A stretch of DNA of 51,546 nucleotides from the NCBI GenBank assembly GCA_021851865.1, contig JAJZBU010000019.1, positions 1-51,546 of the forward strand. The letters are read 5' to 3'. Under the pieces are notes generated by a model, which worked only from the letters and a program-made list of their open reading frames with translations, had not been told where the DNA came from and did no database searches. Numbering within the stretch: the first letter of the stretch is position 1; each line of letters starts with the position of its first letter. A program made the position numbers and the translations under genes. Below, in pieces: positions 40,113 to 48,480 of the stretch. The stretch is from Pseudomonadota bacterium. Its GTDB lineage: Bacteria; Pseudomonadota; Gammaproteobacteria; Pseudomonadales; Moraxellaceae.

Positions 40113-41108
40113 ATGCTCAAACATCTGCTGTGCACCCTGCTGAGCCTGACCTGCCATCACCCCGCCCTGGCGCAGGAGCGTCCGCCCTTCACCGCTTATC
40201 AGGAAGTGCAGGCGCTGATCGCGCAGAGCGCCGCACAAGGCGTCTACGACCAGCCGACCCTGACCGCGCTCTTTGCCCAGGCGCACCATCTCGACAGCGT
40301 CCTGGCGGCCATGCAACATCCGGCCGAAGCCATGACCTGGGCGCAATATGAGCCGCTGTTTCTCGGCGCTGACCGCGTCGCCGCCGGTGTCGCCTTCTGG
40401 CAAGCGCACGCCGCCACCCTGAGCCGCGCCGAGAGCACCTATGGCGTACCCGCCGCCGTCATCGTCGCCATCCTCGGCGTCGAGACGCGCTACGGCCAGC
40501 GCACCGGCCAGTACAAGGTCTTCGATACACTCAGCACCCTGGCTTTCGACGCACCACACCGGACACGCTACTTCCGCCAGGAACTGCTGCACTTCCTGAC
40601 CCTGTGCCAACAGCAGAAAATGGATCCGGCCAGCCTCACCGGCTCCTACGCCGGCGCCATGGGCTACCCGCAGTTCATGCCCTCGGCTTGGCTGAACCTG
40701 GCGGTGGATTTCGACGGTGACGGTCGCATCGATCTACTCCACGACGCCGATGACGCCATCGGCTCGATCGCGCACTATCTGCAAGTGAAGGGTTGGCGGC
40801 CAGGACCGGTGATCGACCGCGCCGACATCACCAGCCAGGACTACGATGCCCACCTCGACACCAACTTGGAGACGAGCACGACGATCGGCGCTCTGCGCGC
40901 CACCGGACTACAGCCGCAGGTGCCGGTCCCGGACACCACCCCGGTCGGCGTCGTGCGCCTGCAAAGCCACCAGGGCCGCGAGTTCTGGCTGGCTTACGAG
41001 AACTTCTACGTCATCACGCGCTACAATCACAGCGCCCTCTATGCCATGGCGGTATGGCAACTGAGCCAGAAGCTGGCGGCGGCCATGCCGGCAGCGGTGG
41101 CAAAGTGA
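40113..41108 (+). CDS. mltB: Lytic murein transglycosylase B family
   Basis: The 331-residue product has a signal peptide ending HPALA at about residue 20. The MltB domain has VAILGVETRYGQRTG with catalytic Glu124, GSYAGAMGYPQFMPSAWL, and DFDGDGRIDLL. It cuts glycan strands to anhydro-muropeptides. E. coli MltB is a lipoprotein; here the only early cysteine is in LSLTC, a poor lipobox, so the enzyme may be soluble in the periplasm. The stop overlaps a possible start of the broken pirin gene (TGATG). Confidence 0.93.
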   Translation: MLKHLLCTLLSLTCHHPALAQERPPFTAYQEVQALIAQSAAQGVYDQPTLTALFAQAHHLDSVLAAMQHPAEAMTWAQYEPLFLGADRVAAGVAFWQAHAATLSRAESTYGVPAAVIVAILGVETRYGQRTGQYKVFDTLSTLAFDAPHRTRYFRQELLHFLTLCQQQKMDPASLTGSYAGAMGYPQFMPSAWLNLAVDFDGDGRIDLLHDADDAIGSIAHYLQVKGWRPGPVIDRADITSQDYDAHLDTNLETSTTIGALRATGLQPQVPVPDTTPVGVVRLQSHQGREFWLAYENFYVITRYNHSALYAMAVWQLSQKLAAAMPAAVAK

Positions 41109-41137
41109 TGAACAGCGCCGCCCCGGGAGAATCGCGT

Positions 41138-41272
41138 ATGAAACAGCTCGATTTCATCCACCGCAGCCATGGCCGCTACTGGGTCGGTGACGGTTTTCCG
41201 GTGCAGAGCGTCTTCTCTTACCGCGACATCGCCGCTGCCATGTCGCCTTTTCTGCTGTTTCTAAAAACTTGA
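41138..41272 (+). pseudogene. Pirin family protein, N-terminal fragment
   Basis: The fragment reads MKQLDFIHRSHGRYWVGDG followed by FPVQSVFSY and MSPFLLF, the conserved start of bacterial pirins (HWVGDGFPV.S.FSY..., SPFLLLDYA). Similarity stops at about 41260, where the expected Asp-Tyr-Ala is replaced by LKT and a stop. An ATG at 41108 overlapping the mltB stop is an alternative start; the GGGAG before 41138 favours the latter. The rest of the gene resumes at 42597 beyond a tnpB-like gene. The metal-binding His/Glu residues of pirin lie in the missing part. Confidence 0.8.
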
Positions 41273-42592
41273 GCAAAGTTGCTTATAGGATTTATCCGCA
41301 CTTCGTTGACGCGGCTTTCGCCGCCCAACTGAAGCCTCTTGACGCTCAGTTGCGCCGGAGGAACGCGCCAGCAGAATCCGCCGCACTTCAATGTGCGGCA
41401 TGAACCGGACGATATCCGGGTCGTGGAGTCGTGCTTTCACGTTCCGCGCTGCGTTGAAGTCCGCCTGGAGCACGTCCCCGTTGGCACGGTGAAATTTGTC
41501 GCCCACCCGTCTGCCTTCCAGCAAACCAGAGAACGAGTCCATTTGCGACGTATAGGCGGCATTGACCACGACATGCGTGGCTCCCCGCTGCGAACACACT
41601 TCTTCGAGCGCTTGGGCGAGTACACTTTTCGCCCAGCCGCTCATTCGGCGGTTGTACTTCCGCCATTGCGCTTTACCCTTGATCGGCAAGGTCAGATCTT
41701 CGGATGCCACGGCCGCCGCTTTATCGACGACGCTGTGCGCGGCTTGATAAGCGATGGTGCGCAGCCGTTGCCGCGTCCGATGGCGCCGCGCGTCGAGCTT
41801 CTGGTGCCCGAGGTTGTGTTGTCGGATGCGGTCGGCCTTGGCGATCCGGCCGGCCTCTCTGTGCTTCTTTTCCAGTGCGTGCAGGCGGTTCCTCGCCTTG
41901 CCTGTTGCTGCCACCTGATCGCTGTACTCGGACGGCGTTTCGCCGAAACGCCGTCCGTGGTGCACGCCGTCCGAATCGGTGAAGGCTTCGGTGTAGCCTT
42001 TATCGACGCCGATTTCCGCTTTGCCGCAAGGACGCCCCGCTGTTTTTTCCGTGGCGTCATGGATTTCGACGGCATCGCCCTTGACGATCAGGCGCAGATT
42101 GCAGCCCGTGAGATCGACGCCTTGACCGTTGCTGGTCGTGACAAGCTGGATGGGTTCACCGTATTGCTTGGCGATCTTGATCGTAACGACCAAGCGACCA
42201 TCGACCACGTGGGTTTCGTGCTTGTCCGACCTGACGATGAACGGGTTGTCGCAGTGCGAGGCGCCGTGGCGGAAATGCTTGCGCATCATCCGGTGCAAGT
42301 ACGGATCTTCAAGCCAGCGGTCTTCGCGCAAAAGCGTATAGAGTCGCTTGCGCTCGTCTGGATCGGCCGTGCGTCTGGCAATGGCTTGACGCACTTTCTG
42401 TAGGGCTGCCGCCTTGTATGTCAGGATGTCATTGACGGCATCCTTGGTTGTTTCGGCGCGAATCGTGCCATCAACATCGAGAGATGCGTACCAGCCGGCT
42501 GCCGTGATTTCCTTGCGAATATCCGCCGCACTCTTGCCCACCGTGCACAGTCCGCCGTAGCGCCGCCACAGATCGGCGCGAACAAAGCCCAT
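41261..42592 (-). CDS. tnpB: TnpB-type (IS200/IS605 OrfB) RuvC nuclease without zinc ribbon, probably 5'-truncated
   Basis: The 443-residue product has a RuvC triad: Asp197 (GVDKGYTEAF), Glu298 (ASEDLT) and Asp378 (QADFNAARNV). AYTSQMDS marks where TnpB proteins usually carry a CxxC...CxxC zinc finger; here there are no cysteine pairs. This variant matches a TnpB subgroup I remember. In that subgroup an N-terminal segment precedes GFVRADLWRRYG, so about 30 residues appear lost. An in-frame stop lies only eight codons upstream, in pirin sequence. No tnpA is present. The stop codon lies at the pirin junction, so the usual element ends are not apparent. The nuclease core may be intact, but mobility is doubtful. 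Confidence 0.85.
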   Translation of the reverse strand: MGFVRADLWRRYGGLCTVGKSAADIRKEITAAGWYASLDVDGTIRAETTKDAVNDILTYKAAALQKVRQAIARRTADPDERKRLYTLLREDRWLEDPYLHRMMRKHFRHGASHCDNPFIVRSDKHETHVVDGRLVVTIKIAKQYGEPIQLVTTSNGQGVDLTGCNLRLIVKGDAVEIHDATEKTAGRPCGKAEIGVDKGYTEAFTDSDGVHHGRRFGETPSEYSDQVAATGKARNRLHALEKKHREAGRIAKADRIRQHNLGHQKLDARRHRTRQRLRTIAYQAAHSVVDKAAAVASEDLTLPIKGKAQWRKYNRRMSGWAKSVLAQALEEVCSQRGATHVVVNAAYTSQMDSFSGLLEGRRVGDKFHRANGDVLQADFNAARNVKARLHDPDIVRFMPHIEVRRILLARSSGATERQEASVGRRKPRQRSADKSYKQLCSSF

Positions 42593-42596
42593 CGCC

Positions 42597-42851
42597 TTGT
42601 TCCTCTTGCGTGGTCAGATCAGCCTGCACGGACAGACCGTCCTGGCTGGAGAACTGGCGGTCATGCAGCGCAGCGGCAATACCCTGTGCTTTGACACCCT
42701 GGAAGAGGAGGTGCACGCCTTGTTGCTCAGCGGTGCGCCGATCGCCGAGCCCATCGTCGCGCACGGTCCCTTCGTGATGAACACGGCCGCAGAAATCGAG
42801 CAGGCGATGGCCGACTACCGCAACGGTCGCTTTGGTCACCTCACCCCCTGA
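42597..42851 (+). pseudogene. Pirin family protein, C-terminal fragment
   Basis: The frame reads LFLLRGQISLHGQ and ends with PIVAHGPFVMNTAAEIEQAM followed by DYRNGRFG, the standard C-terminal cupin end of pirins. Together with the fragment at 41138-41272 about 125 residues survive of the usual 285-300, so roughly 160 residues are gone. The two pieces are in different frames relative to each other, with tnpB between them on the other strand. A start codon here would be fortuitous. Confidence 0.8.
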
Positions 42852-43009
42852 GCCCCACCGCTGCCCACGCCCGCGCTCCAATACACTAAAGCCAGGGCGC
42901 TAAAAATTGATCTGCGTCAGTTTTCATTCCGAGTGTACAACTGTACCATCCTTGAATGGCACATAAAAAAATGTCAGCCATCAGTTCCTGATCTCTCTAT
43001 CGCAGGAGT

Positions 43010-43882
43010 ATGCATGTGAACGCCTCTATCCAGCCGATTCGTCGCAACCTGAAATTTGTTCTGCCGGAAGACCTCGTGCTGACATGGCATCCCGAGGGGA
43101 TGCATGTCACCCAGTTCTTCAACACCCTGTCCATCTTTTTTCCTGCCGGTGAGCGCTTCTTCATCCAGAGTGTGCGCAACTTTCGCGCACAACTGACCGA
43201 TGCTGCGCTGAACGAGCAGATTTCCGCCTTCATCGGCCAGGAAGGCTTTCACACGCGCGAGCACGAAGCCTATAACGCCGCGTTGAAGAAGGCTGGCATG
43301 CCTATCGAGGCTCTCGACAAGATCGTCGTCGAGCTGCTGCAGGCGGTCCAAAAGACGCCCGACGCTTTCCAGCTGGCGGCGACGGTGGCGCTCGAACACC
43401 TCACCGCCGTGCTCGGCGACATGTTGCTCAGCAACGAATTCCTGCTGAAAGATGCTGAGGCCCACTACGCCGCCATCTGGAACTGGCATGCGCTGGAGGA
43501 GACCGAGCACAAAGCCGTCTGCTTCGACGCTTACACCCAGGTCGTCGGCACCGGTGTGCGCGCCTACAGCCTGCGCGTCACCGCCTTCGTCATCGCCAAT
43601 ACCTTGTTCTGGAGCCTCCTCCTACCCTTTTACATGACCATGCTGAAACGCAGCGGCGGCCTGTTCAAACTCCAAGGCTGGCGCCGCCTCGGTCAGATTC
43701 TCATCGGTCGGCCCGGCGTCATGCGCCGCGTCTTTCCCGACTGGCTGGACTTCTTTCGCCCCGGCTTCCACCCCTGGATGCACGACAACCAGGGCTTCTT
43801 GCAACAGGCCGAGGCTCTGGTGGCGCAAGTGGCGAATTTTCAGCCGGCCGTCGCCACCCCACGCAAGCGCAAGACCCGCTGA
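43010..43882 (+). CDS. Predicted metal-dependent hydrolase (Metal_hydrol, PF10118-type, ferritin-like)
   Basis: The 290-residue product carries a diiron-like ligand set in helices: FIGQEGFHTREHEAYN (Glu, His), ATVALEHLTA (Glu, His) and WNWHALEETEHKAVCFD (His, Glu, Glu, His). A hydrophobic hairpin lies at about 184-207 (AFVIANTLFWSLLLPFYM). This is the pattern of the predicted metal-dependent hydrolase family; its substrate is not known to me. GTG 43016 sits 8 nt after GGAG and is a better-spaced start than ATG 43010. It lies 28 nt before a flavin monooxygenase, with which it probably forms an operon. Confidence 0.8.
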   Translation: MHVNASIQPIRRNLKFVLPEDLVLTWHPEGMHVTQFFNTLSIFFPAGERFFIQSVRNFRAQLTDAALNEQISAFIGQEGFHTREHEAYNAALKKAGMPIEALDKIVVELLQAVQKTPDAFQLAATVALEHLTAVLGDMLLSNEFLLKDAEAHYAAIWNWHALEETEHKAVCFDAYTQVVGTGVRAYSLRVTAFVIANTLFWSLLLPFYMTMLKRSGGLFKLQGWRRLGQILIGRPGVMRRVFPDWLDFFRPGFHPWMHDNQGFLQQAEALVAQVANFQPAVATPRKRKTR

Positions 43883-43910
43883 TCTCCACGACCACGTTGA
43901 GGACCTGAAT

Positions 43911-45377
43911 ATGACGAAGTCGCATCAAACCACTGACGTCGCCATCATCGGCGCCGGCTTTGCTGGATTGGGAGTCGCCATCGAACTCCTGCGGCAAGGC
44001 CTGAAGAACTTTGTGATCTTTGAAGGAGAGGAGGGTGTCGGCGGCTCCTGGCGCACCAACACCTACCCCGGTTGTGCCTGCGACGTGCCTTCACATCTCT
44101 ACAGCTACTCCTTCGAACCCAATCCTAACTGGCCGCAGGCCTATTCGCGTCAGGAAGACATCCTGCACTACATCGAGCATTGCGCCGACAAGTACGGCGT
44201 CAAACCCTATATCCGTTTCCATACCCGCGTCACCGACGCCAGCTTCGATGCCGCCAGCGGTCGCTGGATGGTGAGCAGCGACGATGGCCAGGTCACCGCT
44301 GCGCGCGTCCTGGTACCGGCGACAGGAGCCCTCAGTCACCCAAAATATCCGGACATTCCCGGCATGGACAGCTTTCAGGGCATGGCGGTGCACGCGGCAC
44401 GCTGGAATGCCGATCTCGATCTGCGCGGTAAGCGCGTCGGGGTCATCGGATCCGGCGCCTCGGCCATCCAGGTCGTCCCCAACATCGCCGCTGAAGTCGC
44501 CGATCTCAAGGTCTTTCAGCGCACTCCTTCATGGGTCCTGCCCAAGCACAACCGCTCTTTCAGCGCACAGGAGCAGCAGCGCTGGCGCCAGCACCCATGG
44601 ATGCAGAAAGCACAGCGCTTCGGCCTGTACTGGACGATGGAGTCGGCTCTGCCGGCGATCATGTGGTATCCCCCCTTGCTCGGCATCGGCGAATGGCTGC
44701 ACAAGCGCGCCTTGCATCAGCACATCCGCGACCCGCAGCTGCGCCGTCAGTTGACACCGGACTACCAGGTCGGCTGCAAGCGCACCCTGGTCTCAGATGA
44801 CTGGTTCCCCGCCTTTGCCCGCCCGAACGTGCATCTCGTGACCGACGGCATCAGCGCGATCACCGCGCATGGCCTGACGACGAGCGATGGCCAGGAACAC
44901 GCTCTCGACGTCATCATTTACTGCACCGGCTACGACATCGGTGCGCCGGCTTATCCTTTCGCTATCCATGGACTGCAGGGGCAGTCCCTGACCGACTATT
45001 GGGCCGGCCAACCCAAGGCCTATTACGGCATGAACGTCAGCGATTTCCCGAACATGCTGCTGATCATGGGCCCCAACTCAGGGCCAGGTCACACCTCGGT
45101 GCTCATCTATCAGGAGGCCCAGTACCACTACATCGCCCAGTACACCAAGACCCTGCTGCGCCGCAAACTGCGCTATCTCAACGTCAAAAAAGCCGTCGTC
45201 GACGAGCAATACCAGAACTTTCAGCAGCGCATGCGCCATAGCTCCTGGCTGTCCGGCTGTCAGAGCTGGTATCTCAATGCCGATGGCTCGAACTCGACGA
45301 TGTGGCCAGGCTTCAGCTTCGAGTATGTGCTGCGTACCCGTATGATGAAGATGTCGGCCTATGAGGCGGTGGGTTGA
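43911..45377 (+). CDS. Flavin-containing monooxygenase, Baeyer-Villiger type
   Basis: The 488-residue product has a FAD Rossmann motif (GAGFAG, 14-19) and GVGGSWRTNTYPGCACDVPSH as in BVMOs. The fingerprint F155-x-G-x3-H-x3-W (FQGMAVHAARW) is present, along with a second NADPH motif GVIGSGASA. It should use NADPH and O2 to oxidise ketones or similar substrates; the substrate is unknown. The preceding gene encodes a diiron-like protein, a pairing I recall from hydrocarbon and steroid-degrading bacteria. No signal peptide is seen. Confidence 0.9.
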   Translation: MTKSHQTTDVAIIGAGFAGLGVAIELLRQGLKNFVIFEGEEGVGGSWRTNTYPGCACDVPSHLYSYSFEPNPNWPQAYSRQEDILHYIEHCADKYGVKPYIRFHTRVTDASFDAASGRWMVSSDDGQVTAARVLVPATGALSHPKYPDIPGMDSFQGMAVHAARWNADLDLRGKRVGVIGSGASAIQVVPNIAAEVADLKVFQRTPSWVLPKHNRSFSAQEQQRWRQHPWMQKAQRFGLYWTMESALPAIMWYPPLLGIGEWLHKRALHQHIRDPQLRRQLTPDYQVGCKRTLVSDDWFPAFARPNVHLVTDGISAITAHGLTTSDGQEHALDVIIYCTGYDIGAPAYPFAIHGLQGQSLTDYWAGQPKAYYGMNVSDFPNMLLIMGPNSGPGHTSVLIYQEAQYHYIAQYTKTLLRRKLRYLNVKKAVVDEQYQNFQQRMRHSSWLSGCQSWYLNADGSNSTMWPGFSFEYVLRTRMMKMSAYEAVG

Positions 45378-45588
45378 GACGACCGGCCGGTAGGACGCCA
45401 CGTCGTCAGCATCCGGCCGCATCTCCCGCACAATTTGACGTACACAATCACTGCCGCTGATCGACGAACGCGAGCCGGCCGTGCGGTGACTGAGTGGCCG
45501 GCAGCACGGAGACAACGGCGCCCAATAGGCCCACGGCGAAACCCCCATGCCGGGAAGGTATTTGCACGCTTTGACGGCCATCATCGCC

Positions 45589-45617
45589 TTGAAAGGCGAT
45601 CCCATGGACGATAGTAT
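45589..45617 (+). promoter_or_regulatory. Candidate promoter for the BamE-like lipoprotein
   Basis: TTGAAA (45589-45594, 5 of 6), a 17-bp spacer and TAGTAT (45612-45617, 4 of 6) lie 42 bp before the ATG at 45660. The -35 falls in the loop of a small ATCGCC/GGCGAT inverted repeat (45583-45600). The rest of the 282-bp gap after the monooxygenase gene shows no gene. Confidence 0.4.
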
Positions 45618-45659
45618 TCGACAGCGCTACCACCATCCCATGACAGGACACTCATCCGA

Positions 45660-46046
45660 ATGCGCCCGAGAATGCGATATAGTCTATTCCTCCTAGGCCT
45701 CAGCCTAGCCCTGCTGACCGGTTGCACAACCGTCAGCGTGGGCGACGAACAATTACGGTCGATTTCTGCAGAAAATATCCACGAACAGATCATCGACGGC
45801 AAGACAACCAAAAACGAAATAAGATCAAGATTCGGCGGACCTTCCGGCATGTCATTTACCGATGACGGCCTCTTGGTCTGGACTTATGATTTTGAGATTT
45901 TATCGCAAAAATTTCCGTTTACCCCGCAACTTGAAGGCCACAAAAAGCTGCTCACCATATTATTTAATAAGGATGGATCTGTTAAAGACTTTGCCTATGA
46001 GCAGTCGAAAATCGCCAGAAATGTCTCTCTGTTCTTTGGCATGTAA
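45660..46046 (+). CDS. BamE/SmpA-like small lipoprotein
   Basis: The 128-residue product has a signal peptide with lipobox LLTGC. The core resembles the SmpA/OmlA (BamE) fold: IIDGKTTKNEIRSRFGGPSG is the typical K.T..ei...fG.P helix, then DDGLLVWTYDFEI and a later strand LTILFNKDGSVKDFAYE. It is likely an outer-membrane or periplasmic lipoprotein; the true BamE may be elsewhere, as this neighbourhood is not the usual one. It is AT-richer than the genes before it. ATG 45672 (MRYSLFLL) is an alternative start. Confidence 0.75.
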   Translation: MRPRMRYSLFLLGLSLALLTGCTTVSVGDEQLRSISAENIHEQIIDGKTTKNEIRSRFGGPSGMSFTDDGLLVWTYDFEILSQKFPFTPQLEGHKKLLTILFNKDGSVKDFAYEQSKIARNVSLFFGM

Positions 46047-46189
46047 TCCGCGCACCGCGAACATCCTCACCGGCCTGCAACCGGACTGGCCGCCAAGCTG
46101 TTAACATTCAGGCGAATGCCGTAAAGTTTGATCGATCCGCCGTCGACCCAGCATCGACTGGACCCATTCCCACGCGAGCGAGCCCCCGC

Positions 46190-47863
46190 ATGAAATCATT
46201 CTACCGCAAGACTTGCTGGCAACTTTTGGCCTACGCTGGCGTGGTGATCTCCCTGAGTGCCTGCAACGGCTTGCGCTCAGCTACGCGCGTGAGCCCCGCC
46301 GATGCTGCCAGCACGACGACACCGATCAAGCATCTGGTGATCATCTTTCAGGAGAACGTCTCTTTCGACCACTATTTCGCCACCTACCCCAATGCCACCA
46401 ATCCTGCTGGCGAGCCTGCCTTCACCGCCCTGCCCGGCACCCCCAGGGTCAATGGCCTGAGCGGCACGCTGCTCACCGCCAATCCGAACCGACTGAACAG
46501 CGCCAACGACCGTGGCGCCGTCAACCCTTTTCGCCTTGACGCCTCCCAGGCCGCCACCGCCGACCAGGACCACGCTTATCCGGCCGAGCAGATGGCTTTC
46601 GACAATCTGCTCATGGATCTCTTTCCCAAAAACACCGGATCGGGGACCTCCGGAGCCGCCGGCGTTTTCGGCTCCCGTGGCCAAGTCATGGGCTACTACG
46701 ACGGCAACACCGTCACCGCCTTGTGGAACTACGCTCAACACTACGCCATGAACGACAACTCCTTCGGCACGACCTTTGGTCAGTCGACGCCCGGCGCCAT
46801 CAACCTGATCTCCGGCCAGACCGATGGCGCGCAGACCCGCTCTGCGCTCGGCGCCGATGGTACGCTCGGCGAATATACCGACGCCCAGGGGCATCGCAAC
46901 GCCACCCTCGTGCCCGATGGTCGTGGTGGCCTGACCGACATCGGCGACACCGATCCGAGCGGCGACGTCTGCTCGAATAGCAAGCGCCCGACCTTCTCCA
47001 TGCAGGGCAAGAACGTCGGCGATCTGCTCAATGCCCAGAACATCACCTGGGGCTTTTTCGAAGGCGGCTTCGACCTGACCCAGACCAACGCCAACGGCAC
47101 GACCGGCTGCCAGCGTTCGACGAGTTCGAGCGTCACGCATGTGAACATCGTCGACTACATGCCGCATCATCAGCCCTTCCAGTACTATGCCTCGACAGCC
47201 AATCCGCAGCATGTACGTCCGACCAATGCCAGTGTCGTGGGCAGTGCCCAGGATGGCGGCGCCAATCACCAGTACGATCTGCATGACTTCTTCGATGCGC
47301 TCAAAGTCGGCAATTTCCCCTCCGTCAGCTTTCTCAAGGCGCCCGCCTATGAGGATGGCCACGCCGGCTATTCCGATCCCCTCGACGAGCAGACCTTCGT
47401 GACGACGGTGATCAACACCCTGCAGCAGAACCCTGAGTGGGCCAATACCGCCGTCATCATTCTTTATGATGACTCCGATGGCTGGTATGACCATGTCAGC
47501 GCCGTCGTGCGTGGCTCCAACATCCCGGTGGCCGGCTTCGATAATCTCAGCCGCTGCACTTCGCTCAAGACACCCAGGCTCCCCGGCTTCGACGGCGGCA
47601 AGGTCGCGCAAGGTCGTTGTGGTTATGGCATGCGTCAGCCACTGCTGCTGATCTCGCCCTATGCGCGCGCCAACTTCGTCGATCACACGCTGACTGATCA
47701 GAGCTCGGTGCTGCGCTTCATCGAGGACAACTGGTTAAGCAGTCAGCGTATCGCCGGCTCCTATGACAGCATCGCCGGTACCCTGCTCAATATGTTCAAC
47801 TTCCAGGCCAGCCCCAACACCACCCCTTACCTGCTCAACAGCAGCACCGGGGAGGCACAGTAA
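46190..47863 (+). CDS. Phospholipase C/acid phosphatase-type phosphoesterase lipoprotein
   Basis: The 557-residue product starts with a signal ending in lipobox LSAC at about residue 25. The phosphoesterase family (PF04185) motifs follow: IKHLVIIFQENVSFDHYFATYP, TWGFFEGGFD, VSFLKAPAYEDGHAGYSDP, VIILYDDSDGWYDHVS, and LLLISPYARANFVDHTLTD. These supply the metal site of phospholipase C and AcpA-type enzymes. It probably hydrolyses phosphate esters or phospholipids at the envelope. A strong GC hairpin follows the stop. Confidence 0.9.
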   Translation: MKSFYRKTCWQLLAYAGVVISLSACNGLRSATRVSPADAASTTTPIKHLVIIFQENVSFDHYFATYPNATNPAGEPAFTALPGTPRVNGLSGTLLTANPNRLNSANDRGAVNPFRLDASQAATADQDHAYPAEQMAFDNLLMDLFPKNTGSGTSGAAGVFGSRGQVMGYYDGNTVTALWNYAQHYAMNDNSFGTTFGQSTPGAINLISGQTDGAQTRSALGADGTLGEYTDAQGHRNATLVPDGRGGLTDIGDTDPSGDVCSNSKRPTFSMQGKNVGDLLNAQNITWGFFEGGFDLTQTNANGTTGCQRSTSSSVTHVNIVDYMPHHQPFQYYASTANPQHVRPTNASVVGSAQDGGANHQYDLHDFFDALKVGNFPSVSFLKAPAYEDGHAGYSDPLDEQTFVTTVINTLQQNPEWANTAVIILYDDSDGWYDHVSAVVRGSNIPVAGFDNLSRCTSLKTPRLPGFDGGKVAQGRCGYGMRQPLLLISPYARANFVDHTLTDQSSVLRFIEDNWLSSQRIAGSYDSIAGTLLNMFNFQASPNTTPYLLNSSTGEAQ

Positions 47864-47870
47864 GTCGCCC

Positions 47871-47892
47871 GCCCCCCCTACCTAGGGGGGGC
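47871..47892 (+). terminator. GC-rich hairpin after the phosphoesterase gene
   Basis: GCCCCCCCTA-CC-TAGGGGGGGC is a perfect 10-bp inverted repeat with a 2-nt centre, 7 bp after the stop codon. No T-run follows on the plus strand, so termination may be inefficient or bidirectional. Confidence 0.5.
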
Positions 47893-47986
47893 AGCTTGAC
47901 CCTAGGTGCAGGCGCATATAGCCCCGGCAGTTCATTCCAAAATGCCCGCCAAGGACTGGCCTTCAATATCATGAGGAGTATGGTGG

Positions 47987-48304
47987 ATGGCACTGCTCGA
48001 AGAGTCTGGAAAGACCGGAGTCTATTTTTACTACCCCATGGGCGGAGGGGGCACGATCTTCTTACGATCCATACAGCTCTCAATCTATCAAAAAGTAGGC
48101 GTGTATTTCGCCATCAGCAGCGCCGCCCTTCTTGCATGGGGCGTTGATATGCTGGCATCATCTCCGTGCCCCGATCATAGGATTACATTATTTGCATGGC
48201 TCATCGGCGCTTATAGTGTCATCAGAGTCATCGTGCTTTTCCCGAAAACGGCTATTTCAAGAAGCAAAATCACCAAGGTTTCTCCCGCCCCCTCTATATG
48301 CTGA
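47987..48304 (+). CDS. Small membrane protein of unknown function (first of a pair)
   Basis: The 105-residue product has two hydrophobic segments (about 38-56, VYFAISSAALLAWGVDML, and about 67-86, LFAWLIGAYSVIRVIVLF) after a Gly-rich start (YYPMGGGGTIFL). I do not recognise it. GAGGAG lies 14-19 nt and GGTGG 1-5 nt before the ATG. Base composition is lower in GC than the window average. The stop overlaps the start of a second small membrane reading frame by 7 nt, so the two may be one four-segment protein split by a frameshift, or a coupled pair. Confidence 0.45.
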   Translation: MALLEESGKTGVYFYYPMGGGGTIFLRSIQLSIYQKVGVYFAISSAALLAWGVDMLASSPCPDHRITLFAWLIGAYSVIRVIVLFPKTAISRSKITKVSPAPSIC

Positions 48305-48480
48305 TCGATCATTGCTGTTACTTTTCAGCATTGGCAGTCATGGAGTGGCTGGCTATGCGTCGATGCGACTCGGCACCAGTCTACAGCATCGCTGTCGTCG
48401 CTTTGTTATGGACCCTATGGGTGGCATTGCCACTGATCAATTCAGTACTTTTGCTGATCCGGCAGCACGCCCATCGCTAA
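48298..48480 (+). CDS. Small membrane protein of unknown function (second of a pair)
   Basis: The 60-residue product begins MLIDHCCYFSALAVMEWLA and has two hydrophobic stretches (about 5-18 and 29-53, VYSIAVVALLWTLWVALPLI). It overlaps the preceding frame by 7 nt (ATGCTGA). There is no clear ribosome-binding site, which fits translational coupling or a frameshifted single gene. I cannot name a family. Confidence 0.4.
   Translation: MLIDHCCYFSALAVMEWLAMRRCDSAPVYSIAVVALLWTLWVALPLINSVLLLIRQHAHR

Noticed and set aside
46098-46115. Pho-box-like sequence before the phosphoesterase gene
   Set aside because: CTGTTAA matches the first half of a Pho box loosely, but the second half does not match, so PhoB control cannot be supported.
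46277-47686. Long open frame (469 codons) antisense to the phosphoesterase gene
   Set aside because: It is a shadow frame of a GC-rich gene with clear PF04185 motifs on the plus strand.
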